From NCBI GenBank assembly GCA_020744225.1, contig JAGMWG010000008.1, positions 744,001 through 808,000 of the forward strand: DNA of 64,000 bases, in the 5' to 3' direction. This DNA comes from Paraphoma chrysanthemicola (lineage: Eukaryota; Ascomycota; Dothideomycetes; Pleosporales; Phaeosphaeriaceae). The notes beneath the pieces are model-generated. The model had not been told where the DNA came from, did not search any database, and saw nothing but the letters and a program-made list of their open reading frames with translations. Both the position numbers and the translations under genes were made by a program. Positions 55,648 through 64,000 of this stretch are shown piece after piece. Each line of letters opens with the position of its first letter. Position 1 is the stretch's first letter.

Positions 55648-56477
55648 CTAGCCGTACGGATCGTAGTACGGTGCATGGAAGCTATATGAGGAGATGCTGG
55701 AGTCGGGCCGATATTTTGATTTGCGAATGGAGCGGTTAGAAGAAGATGGGACAACGGTGCTTGAGGAGTCGGAACTGTGGGACATGTCGTAGAACTGAAA
55801 ATGCTCGTGGACATCGTTGCAGTAGTGACCTCGACTGGTTTGGAAGCGAGAGGCTTGGGCGACGTCAACTCTGGCGGTGAAGCCGATTCCAGGGACAGTG
55901 TATTGTTCGATTGTAGATCGTCCTTGGCTGACTGGAATTGATGGCTCTTTCTCATCGTAGTGTTCTGGAGGAGCCTGAAAGGACGGCGGTACACCCTGTG
56001 GTATGTTGCTGTTGTTCAATTGGCTCGACTCTCCTCCGACACGAAAAGCGGTCTTGATTGAGCCCGAATCTTTACTTCTTGAAGTGATAGTATTCTGGCT
56101 GTCCGCCACACTGGGTGAGTTTGGACTTGAAGCTGAGGCATCGGCGTCCGCTTGTTGTGGAGGGCTTGTTGAGAGAAGCACGGCATGCTCCCACTCGAAC
56201 ACTACACCACAGTCCTGGCAGCTGTACCACGGTAGTCCTGTAATACTGGTATTCGGTTCAGAGCATATCGGACACAGCCGAATGTCAAATAATAGACCAT
56301 CTCGACCAGGAAGGCCGGCTGATGAACGCCCACGAAGAGAGACTTCGGATGGTGTCGAGTCGTGTCTTGCCTATTCACGATTGTGTCTCATCTCGGCGCC
56401 TTCAAATGTGGTTCCAGCCTGATCCCGGCACGTCCTTTTCGTGAAGTGATCAATGGCAATGTGGCGAAAGTGGTCAT
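55648..56477 (-). CDS. Zinc-ribbon hypothetical protein
   Basis: Proposed two exons, 56477-56432 and 56342-55648, phases agree, 246 residues. The second exon is well supported; the first is a best guess joined by a GTGCCG donor and a GAAG acceptor. About residues 34-60 hold two C-x2-C pairs (RLCPICSEPN, then WYSCQDCGVVFEW), a zinc-ribbon-like knuckle. The rest is Ser/Pro-rich and low in order, ending SSYSFHAPYYDPYG. The function is unknown. The stop (TAG, 55648-55650) is followed in the same frame by QPPIV and then the methionine of the Cys-rich protein. A readthrough fusion, a bicistronic transcript, or two tight neighbours are all open. Confidence 0.5.
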
Positions 56478-57075
56478 AAGAGAGCCGCGGAAGGCAATCG
56501 GATTTCGTAGAGAAAGGAGAGAGTGAACGGCGAACAATAATGGAGGTTTAGAATTTGAATCTGACTACCAAGGTGTAGTCTGCAGTTCGGTAAAAGATAC
56601 ACCTAGTTTGTAGAGGTCCGGATAGCGTTCAAGCCTGCTTTGATGATGATCAGCACAGGGCACTGGCCAGCGCGATGCCCAGGCTTGCCTTCAAAAGTAG
56701 CTTAGGCAGATGCCGTACTGCTGAAAGAAATGATGGAGTTGCAGCGATAGAGATGGATCGTAGCTTGCACAGCGCTGGTGTTGCGGATTGCTTCGTACCC
56801 AGAGCTGAGGGCGAGAAGCGGTCGCAGGCAAGCGAGCTTCGAGTCTCCTCCCGTGATGTGCATGGCAGGAACAAAGCTCCCTCTCCCCTTACCCGCGCCA
56901 GTTTCCACTGCTTATCGCGCTCACTCCCATTGCACATTCCCAATTCCTGGACCCTAATGCTTCAACCCTAGTGCTTCGTCCACAGTACTTCGTCCCCAAT
57001 GCTTCAATCCTGACGCTTCGCCCCCACTGCTGCACCCTCAGTACTTCACCCCAGAAGCCGATATCTTCCGTGCAA
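56478..57075. other. Intergenic, no supported gene
   Basis: 598 bases between two minus-strand genes; it should hold the promoter of the zinc-ribbon gene. At 56,945-57,050 a word of the type ATGCTTCAACCCTA / GTGCTTCGTCCACA / GTACTTCGTCCCCA recurs about every 20-30 bases, a short imperfect tandem array. No gene is seen. Confidence 0.45.
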
Positions 57076-57291
57076 TTATCCCTGGCCACAGCTCAGACAG
57101 CAATCTCCGCAACACTCAAACATGGCGACCACGCCTCCCCAAAATGCCGCGAAGCAGCTCGCCAAACCTTCCACACACCAAGGGCCGCCCATAGTGCAGT
57201 CGAAACGATTGATGCAGCGCGAGCACTCATCGTTTTTGCGACTTTGATCAGTCGTGAAGTCCTCGTTGTCGGTGACTGGTGTGTAATTCAT
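57076..57291 (-). CDS. Small cysteine-rich protein, hypothetical
   Basis: A 71-residue frame from the ATG at 57289-57291; the frame is open further upstream, but that part is not protein-like. Ten cysteines: ECSRC, FDC, PWC, then MFECCGDCCLSC at the end, with a hydrophobic segment between (LASCFAAFWGGVVAMF). The C-terminal Cys-cluster beside a hydrophobic stretch resembles fungal Cys-rich membrane-associated micro-proteins. No signal peptide is visible. It lies near another Cys-rich gene on the same strand, but sequence likeness is limited to CC-x-x-C clusters. Confidence 0.5.
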   Translation of the reverse strand: MNYTPVTDNEDFTTDQSRKNDECSRCINRFDCTMGGPWCVEGLASCFAAFWGGVVAMFECCGDCCLSCGQG

Positions 57292-57773
57292 CCTGTCTGA
57301 TGTCGTGTCGCGTCGTGAGTAGCTTGTGGCGTGGTGCAGCGTTGCCAAATGATAGTATAGATAGTAGCAAGTGAATGAGCTAGAGTAACAGCCCGAAATG
57401 AGTGCTAGAAATTTCAGGCACGATCCTACTGAGTTTTGCGCATCTGTCGTTTCGGTCCTAGGTTTTAATAACAGAATAGACCCGAGTGAGCAAATATCCT
57501 CAGAAACAAGGCGTCCAGCACAGCCCTGACCCAAAGCGGCTAGCGCGCATGTGGCTGTGGAGCCCCGAGTCGGCTGCTAGAGCTTAAGCGTGGTGCACAG
57601 CCAGCATGGCTTGGGCTGAAGATGCTTCTTTTAGCTTTTGTGCGCGAATGAGTTGCATGGGCGCAAATGAGCTGTACATGTGATGAGAAATGATCGATGG
57701 GAGTGGTGTTTAGCGATACGAAGTAATTCCAGCTCTGTACAGCCGTTCTATGCTATTGAAGGACACATGCTAC
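57292..57773. other. Intergenic, no supported gene
   Basis: 482 bases between two minus-strand genes. It should hold the terminator of the methyltransferase and the promoter of the Cys-rich gene. No gene is seen. Confidence 0.5.
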
Positions 57774-58831
57774 CTACAACTCACTCTTCTCTCCGCTCGT
57801 CTCTAGTGGCCGTCTGCCTTTTGCGATCAAGACTGTACGCCATAGCTTCTTCCCTGCAAATTCCATGTAGCTGCGCTCATCTAGCGTGATAACATCGACA
57901 TCCACGAATCCCGCTTCCGTGAAGAACTTCTTCACGCCTTCAATGGTGAAATGCGGTACGACAATGGACGCGGCCATTTTCTGCTTGAACTCGAGGGACG
58001 AGTCGCCGACATCGTGTTTGGTGGGTTGCTCGTGAGAATGGCCGTGATCGTGAAGATGTCCATGGTCATGACCATGGTGATGATCATGCTTGTGCGTCCC
58101 ATCATCACCGTGCTTGTGATCGTGACCATGCTTGTGCACTGCATGATTTCCGGCTGTGCCCTCAATTGGGTTCCCCTCCTCATCAGCCTTCACGTCCCCG
58201 CCTTCCAAGAAATCATTGATGACCAATACGCCTCCGGGCCTCAAGCGCTCCTTCAATTGTCTCGCTGAATGCACTACGTCTTCGAAATGATGAAACCCAA
58301 ATCCCACTGCTGCGATGTCGAAATCGTGCCATTCCGGACCTGCAAGGTCTGCTGGCTTAGGGTTGGATTTATCGAATAAGTCGCCGTGGACAGCATGCAC
58401 AGCGTCCGGAGACAGGCCGGTAGATGTCATGCGATTATTGTATGTTGAGACCATGTTGGGCGAGACATCGATGCCGCGGGTGACGGTGACGTAGGGTCCC
58501 AAAGCCTGGGTAGCGTTAGAAGATAGGTATAATCAATAGAGGCAGGAAGTAACAACGCACCCTCGTCATCAGGCCGGTTCCACATGCATAGTCCAAGAAT
58601 TTGACTTCCTTCGCGTCATTGCTGGCTCCGGTATTGACAAACGGGACGCCAAGCCAGTCGAGGCGAGAGCGCAGAGTCTCAGTGACTTGGGCATTGACTT
58701 TGGCGAACCAGGGTTTGGAATCGTATGAGTCCGAGATAGAGCTGTGATATATCGTTAGTAGATGATTTCAAGTCTGGAAGAAGTCCGTCATACTCAAAGT
58801 ACCTGCGGTTAGCTTCAGCGTTGGTTGCCAT
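57774..58831 (-). CDS. Class-I SAM-dependent methyltransferase with a His-rich insert
   Basis: Three exons: 58831-58803, 58741-58561 and 58505-57774; phases agree, 313 residues. Rossmann-fold methyltransferase of the UbiE/Methyltransf_11 type. Motif I is FLDYACGTGLMTR; GIDVSPNMVSTYNNR is the acidic end of strand 2; DFDIAAVGFGFHHFED is motif II; LRPGGVLVINDF is motif III. Between this and the last strand is a ~45-residue insert with about 18 histidines (KHGHDHKHGDDGTHKH and similar), which is not a normal part of the fold and could bind zinc, nickel or copper. The C-terminal part (FFTEAGFVDVDVITLDE) returns to the family. Substrate unknown. Confidence 0.85.
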
Positions 58832-59397
58832 GTTGAAGTTTTGGTGCACGGGAGGCGATTTCTGAATGTGGTTCTGCGTGGTGGTAATATCTTGGCTGAC
58901 GTTGTGTAGAAGTTGATAATGTGATGTGAATTGTATTTGATATCGATGCTGCTTCCTCCGTGCTTTATAGCATTGTGGTTACTGTGGTGGTGCAGTGAAG
59001 TCGCCGATCGCATCTCGGAGACTTGTTGCCCCAACGCTCCTATTGGTCAACACTTGACGAAAAAGGTAGATGTGATCTGACGCTGAATCAAGTCAAGTAG
59101 GCACCACTGCGTTCCAAGGCGTAATTTAGGTGACTCATGTAGTGAATAAAGTTTATGCATTGTATCTGAAGTCCCAGCAGTACACCGGCCTACATGCCTG
59201 CACCAAAATCTCCTGCGATCAGCATAGACCTCGGAGACATTGCGCATCTCTGACTCTGCTTGCATACTCCCCGAGAAGAGTGACTCGGCCACAAACTCGA
59301 CCGTCGAGAATAGTCCGCGACTCTGACCGTCCGGTTGTCTAGTCCAAAGTGCAATTACAATGCATGGTTAACCACCGTCTATGATTATGCTCTACCT
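58832..59397. other. Intergenic, no supported gene
   Basis: 566 bases between the methyltransferase start and the end of the lyase gene, both on the minus strand. It should hold the methyltransferase promoter. No gene is seen. Confidence 0.5.
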
Positions 59398-61302
59398 CTA
59401 GAATCCTGTCTCTGTATTGCCCTCACCCATACTCTTGCTGCCCGAACTTCCGCTTTGTATCGACCCGAGAATACCATCAATGTATCCAGCGCCGCTCCAC
59501 TTTTGATGTGTCAACACATCGCATCCAAGCTCCTTTTCTCTCGACTGCACCAACTTGACATACGCCAACATGCCCTCATCTTTGAATGCTCTCGACAGCT
59601 CGCATGTAATCGTAGCTGTCGAATGAATACCCGCAAGTGAGATGAGCTGGAAGACGAAGCCATGCTTGGCTAGATCCCAAACGAAGCTCTTCAGTGCTTC
59701 TTCGGAGAAGCCCTGGCCCATCCAGTTGAATGATGGTGACAGGTTGTATACAAATTTCTTGCCTGGGAACTTCTCCCTGATCTCGCCAGCAAATTGTCCA
59801 GCCTTCTCAACGCTTGGATCACCAGTCTCAACCCACAACAAATCAGCGTATGGAGCGAACTCCTTGCCGCGCTTTGTCGCAGCTTCCATACCGGCTTTGT
59901 AATGGTAGAAGCCCTCGCGTGTTCGAGGAATATCCCAGTTGAAGTAGACTGGTGTTTTGGTGTACTTCTCAGCAACCTTCCGGCGCTTCAGCAGTGAGTA
60001 GTCCGGATTCGCTTTTGTCTCCTTCAGGTATTCGTCAATGGTAGATTGGGATGCGCCCTCCTTCTCGAGATGTTGAACAACAGCCTCATCGAATGTGACA
60101 AGTTTGTGCTTCTTGACCCACGCTGCTTCGTAAGCGTCAATCTCTTTCCCAGGCGCACCGGCCGCTTCCATGTTCTGTAGTGTCTCGGCAAGCGGTTCCG
60201 ACTCTTCTGTCACACCCTTGATGAATTCGTGGTCGCGAACGTCGACTGCACTGGACAGCAATTTACCGCTCTCGGAATCGGTGCGGGCAATGACAAGGTT
60301 TTCGCAGCCCATCATGTCCCACTGGAAGCGCGCTGCTACGAGACGGTTGATATGGTCGCCGACTGGGACGAGGACCTTGCCTGCAAGATGGCCACACTTC
60401 TTACCACCATGAAGCTGGTCCTCGAAATGTACGGCAGCTGCACCATTTTCGGCGAACAGTTTTGCAAGCTTGATAACTGCCGAGAGCCCTCCGTGTCTTT
60501 GCCTTGTCAGCTTTCATTCGCATCCAAAAGTCTTGAGCAACATACCCAGTGTCACCATCAGCAATGATGGGCCGCATGTAATCCAAGTATGGCGTCTTGG
60601 CCCTCTGTTCTGCCGTCATCTTCCTCCGATTGTCCCAGTTTTTGCGGTCGTGCAGTTGTTGTGCCTTAAACAGTCGCTGCACCTGGTTGGGCACGGTATT
60701 GTATGGGTAATCGCCAAAATCAGCGGAGACCTCGTTCGTCGTGGTCAGGACCGATGAGCATGCCCATCCTGAGATGTAGAGCACTTCTTGGTTTGGGGCT
60801 TGCTGGGTCATTTGTATGGGATCAATGGCGCCCACTGGAGTTGGTGAACAATCAGCGTTGATCTAGCTACTGGGACTGTCATGAACGCACTGGTATGGAC
60901 TGGTTCGCCTTTGGCTGCTCTCTCCTCAAGCAGATTGAACAGCTTCCGTGCCATCAAGGAGCTTGGATATGTCTGCTGGAGCGCACCCCGCTTGCTGACC
61001 ACATCCTCCGCTGAATATGGTCGCTTTATGCCCTTGTATCGCGGTGACGACCACCAGTCCTTCACGGCCTGCACCTGCTCATCGAAGAGTGCATCTTCTG
61101 CTTGGCCAGCTTTTGAGGCTTCAGGCAGAAGCTGGAACGAGTCGCCCGGTAAAGCCGTCGATAATGGGGGATCTACGGGCTTGAGTGTGTTTGACATGCG
61201 GCATGCGGTGGTTGATAAAGGGCGCAGGAGCTGTGGTGTTCGACTTGATGTTCGCAGAGATCGGCTCTGGCGCGCGACGGAGCGTGACACTGTACGTAGC
61301 AT
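59398..61302 (-). CDS. 2-methylisocitrate lyase, mitochondrial (ICL family)
   Basis: Three exons: 61302-60891, 60834-60546 and 60496-59398; phases agree, 599 residues. The enzyme splits 2-methylisocitrate into pyruvate and succinate, the last step of the methylcitrate cycle in fungal mitochondria. The N-terminus is an Arg/Ser-rich presequence (MLRTVSRSVARQSRSLRTSS). Core motifs: WWSSPRYKGIKRPYSAEDV, GWACSS, YIIADGDTG-like ADGDTGHGGLSAV formed across intron 2, and the lyase signature GGKKCGHLAGK with Cys268. NLVIARTDSES and FNWDIPRTREGF follow. The presequence, and the close pairing with methylcitrate synthase, favour methylisocitrate lyase over glyoxysomal isocitrate lyase, since no peroxisomal C-terminus is present. 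Isocitrate lyase itself is the main alternative. Confidence 0.88.
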
Positions 61303-61833
61303 TGTAATGGTAGGATGAAGAGTGAAGCTCCAGCTAGCAGAGTCTGTCTCTTCTTTCTTTGGCAGTCCTGCTAGAGGTTGTTGGTAAGCAACAGCAAATC
61401 CGTGACAAAATTGTTATGACTCGAAGCGAAATCGGTGATGATGTTTGCCACCCGCGCCGCAATTCTCAGCTCACGCAACGTTCTTCTCGCACGCGGACTA
61501 GAATGCCTCTGGCGCACAAACTGGCAGCGAATGGCTTCACATCGTGGTCAGCGGTAATGTTTCTCCTCCCCACCGAAGAAGCCGAGGGTAAACGTGCGCT
61601 AGGCGTCTTTGAGCCTGCCCCTCGGCTGCTTGACGTCGCAGTCGCATGACGGGCAACGCGGCATTCGTGAGTTCTGGTCGCCGAGAGTTACCGTGGGAAT
61701 TTTCTCCCTTGCTCCTCGCTGCGCTTAACCGACATCGTTCTTTGAAGAAACTCGAATCCGCAGATTGCTGTAGTAAAGTTCGAAGCACTCCCGTTTTCCC
61801 CGCAATCGCCTACCCCAACTACCCCTCATAGCT
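61303..61833. promoter_or_regulatory. Divergent promoter of the methylcitrate-cycle pair
   Basis: 531 bases lie between the opposed starts of the lyase and the synthase. Such a shared region would let both respond to propionate or to relief of carbon repression. I could not assign a definite binding site. Confidence 0.45.
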
Positions 61834-63468
61834 ATGGCGTTGAGCGCACGAACAGCTACGCGAGCTCTGCGAGCAGCCAAGGTACGCGACAAACAACATG
61901 AAACAATGTTCAGAGAACTGGCTGACGCTTTCATAGCCCTCAGTGGCACGTCCATTTGCCTCAAGTATGCAATTGACCTCCTCTGAGCTCAAATGACGGC
62001 GCTGATGTTATTTTTGCTCAGTTCAAGCATGCCAGTATTCTTCGTCTTCCGAGCCGGATCTCAAAGAAACCTTCAAAAGGGTACTCCCGGCAAAGCGCGA
62101 GCTCCTCAAGAAGGTCAAGGCACACGCCGACAAGAAGCTCGGCGATGTCAAGGTCGAGAATGCATTGGGCGGAATGAGGTATGTACATCTGAACAGACTT
62201 CACGATGATCTCTAATGAGACTGAAGAGGCCTGAAGGCTATGGTCTGGGAAGGCTCCGTCCTTGACGCCAACGAGGGCATCCGATTCCATGGCAAGACCA
62301 TCAAGGACTGCCAAAAAGAGCTTCCCAAGGGTACTTCTGGCACCGAGATGCTACCAGAGGCCATGTTCTGGCTGCTTCTCACTGGCGAGGTTCCCTCCGT
62401 ATCGCAGACCCGTGCTCTGTCGCGCGAGCTCGCTGAGAAGGCTGGCATCCCTAAGTTCGTCGAGAAGATGCTGGACGACTTCCCCAAGGATCTCCACCCA
62501 ATGACACAGTTCGCGTGCGCTGTCTCAGCGCTCAACTATGAGTCCAAGTTTGCAAAGGCATACGAACGTGGTATCAACAAGGCCGACTACTGGGAGCCGA
62601 CCTTCGATGACAGCATCAGCCTGCTCGCAAAGCTCCCTACCATCGCCGCGAAGATCTACCAGAACGCGTACCGTGGCGGCGGTGCTCTCCCCAACGAGGT
62701 TGATCTGAACCAGGATTGGGCTTACAACTTCGCTGCCATGCTGGGCAAGGCCGGCAAGGATAATGAAGGCTTCCAAGATCTCCTGCGATTGTACCTCGCT
62801 CTGCACGGTGACCACGAGGGCGGCAACGTCTCTGCTCATGCCACTCACTTGGTTGGATCCGCGCTCAGCGACCCCTTCCTCAGCTACAGTGCTGGTCTCC
62901 AGGGTCTTGCCGGTCCTCTACACGGTCTGGCAGCCCAGGAAGTGCTCCGCTTTATTCTGAGCATGCAGGAGACCGTCGGCACGAAGTTCTCGGAGAAGGA
63001 CGTCACCGATTACCTGTGGAGCGTCCTCAAGTCAGGCCGTGTCATCCCCGGTTACGGCCACGCCGTGCTGAGGAAGCCCGATCCTCGTTTTGAGGCGCTC
63101 ATGGATTTTGCGAACGCACGACCAGAGATCGCATCGAACCCTGTTTACCAGCTCGTCAAGAAGAACTCTGAGGTCGCACCCGGTGTGCTCACTGAGCATG
63201 GAAAGGTGAGTTTTGCATGTATGAGAATATTGGCACCCACTGACATATTTTCCAGACCAAGAACCCATACCCCAACGTCGACTCCTCTTCCGGTGTGCTC
63301 TTCCATCACTACGGCTTCACAGAAACGCTCTACTACACTGCGACTTTCGGTGTCAGCCGTGGTCTTGGACCGCTCGCGCAGCTCATCTGGGACCGGGCCC
63401 TTGGCCTGCCCATTGAGCGTCCCAAGTCCATCAACCTGCAGGGTATCCTCAACCAGGTCGGCGCATAG
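61834..63468 (+). CDS. mcsA: 2-methylcitrate synthase, mitochondrial
   Basis: Five exons: 61834-61881, 61937-61964, 62022-62178, 62227-63205 and 63256-63468; phases agree, 474 residues. Condenses propionyl-CoA with oxaloacetate to 2-methylcitrate, removing toxic propionyl-CoA; also accepts acetyl-CoA. The N-terminus is an Ala/Arg-rich presequence (MALSARTATRALRAAK). Methylcitrate-synthase rather than plain citrate-synthase character is shown by EPDLKETFKRVLPAKRELL, GIRFHGKTIKDCQKELPKG, DHEGGNVSAHATHLVGSALS and the end LPIERPKSINLQGIL. Catalytic residues: His310 in GPLHGLA, His356 in PGYGHAVLR and Asp413 in PNVDSSSG. It is head to head with the lyase. Exon 2 has just 28 bases. Confidence 0.92.
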
Positions 63469-63978
63469 AATGGCAGAAGGGAGATGGAACCGCAATCAAA
63501 AGTCCTTGAGATATAGGGATGAGAGTGTAGATACCAATAACAAAGTTAAAGTCAGTTCGCGATAGATGTCTGCGAATTACGATTGAACGACTGTGATGTC
63601 ACGTCGAAACCTGCTCGCGAAGTTCATGGACAAATCGTTGAGACCGAGCAACCGGAAATGCGGGAGTGGCGCCCGCAGCTAAAGTTATCCACCAAGATCG
63701 ACAGGCCAGGCACAGCAGCATCCCTGAAGCTCGACTGCCTGCCCGGCAGCCACGACAATCGCCTATATCCTGTGACACTCCAACGTCAAATTCTCTTCGT
63801 TCGAAAACACTCGCCGGCTGTCCTCTCAAACTGCTCGCCGCACGCCAAACAGTGTCATGATTCGCTGCTAGCATAAATAGGAGCGCATAAGCTCCCGCTT
63901 GTTTCAGAACCACGCCGCCCTCTTCGAGATCACATATACTGCGGAGCCTCCGCCCATTTCGACCGACACATTCGCCAT
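63469..63978. other. Intergenic, no supported gene
   Basis: 510 bases after mcsA. The opposed frame at 63599-63997 shows no protein-like pattern. A CATAAATAG word near 63,873 could be a TATA-like element for a gene that would start at 63,979. Confidence 0.4.
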
Positions 63979-64000
63979 GCCGCCATACGAGAATCACGAG
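63979..64000 (+). CDS. Possible start of a gene cut by the window end
   Basis: An ATG at 63,979 in good context (TCGCCATGCC) opens a frame (MPPYENHE) that runs off the window. A TATA-like word lies about 100 bases upstream. Nothing more can be said. Confidence 0.25.

Overview
The window is nuclear DNA from a filamentous ascomycete (Pezizomycotina; a dothideomycete would fit, but the sequence alone does not settle the class). The evidence is short GT-AG introns of about 45-90 bases with CTRAC/CTAAC branch sites, genes on both strands without operons, and fungal families: PEX14, a GMC oxidoreductase with a signal peptide, a Zn(II)2Cys6 regulator, DAL5-type and DHA1-type MFS carriers, DPH1, TYW3, REP/MRS6, and mitochondrial 2-methylcitrate synthase with 2-methylisocitrate lyase. 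Exon maps were built by hand from splice signals, reading-frame phase and remembered family consensus. No similarity search was run.

Layout. 1-4.3 kb: no convincing gene. 4.3-8.0 kb: a DUF726 lipase-like membrane protein and PEX14, both on the minus strand. 9.7-15.9 kb: a small hypothetical gene, mitochondrial GatC, alpha-SNAP (SEC17) and an anion-type MFS carrier. 16-18 kb: a gene-poor stretch with decayed repeats. 18-22.4 kb: a single-pass surface protein and a secreted GMC oxidoreductase. 24-34 kb is the dense housekeeping block: Rab escort protein, kynurenine-type aminotransferase, WRNIP1/MGS1 ATPase, a tiny membrane ORF, a PHD-finger protein and DPH1. 34.5-40.6 kb: a DHA1 MFS carrier, a nucleotide-kinase relic, an SDR enzyme and a repeat-rich disordered protein. 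40.6-44.1 kb and 45.4-50.0 kb are long gene-poor stretches on either side of a Zn2Cys6 factor. 50-54.3 kb: a DUF2461 protein with unusually long introns and TYW3, divergently arranged. 55-58.8 kb: three small minus-strand genes, two of them cysteine-rich, and a methyltransferase with a histidine-rich insert. 59.4-63.5 kb: a head-to-head pair for mitochondrial propionyl-CoA disposal, 2-methylisocitrate lyase and 2-methylcitrate synthase.

The only clear functional pairing is the last one: the synthase makes 2-methylcitrate from propionyl-CoA and oxaloacetate, and the lyase splits 2-methylisocitrate into pyruvate and succinate, from one 531-base divergent promoter. The rest is ordinary fungal gene order.

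The most unusual signals are coding-like tracts that continue in the same frame past a single stop codon (TAG at 55,648-55,650; TGA at 40,326-40,328; and a TAG in the kinase relic at 36,681-36,683). Next come an in-frame, stop-free intron that splits the zinc cluster of the Zn2Cys6 factor, two GC-AG introns, several 12-19 base microexons, and an 18-base tandem repeat that encodes a six-residue Gln/Pro/Gly motif.
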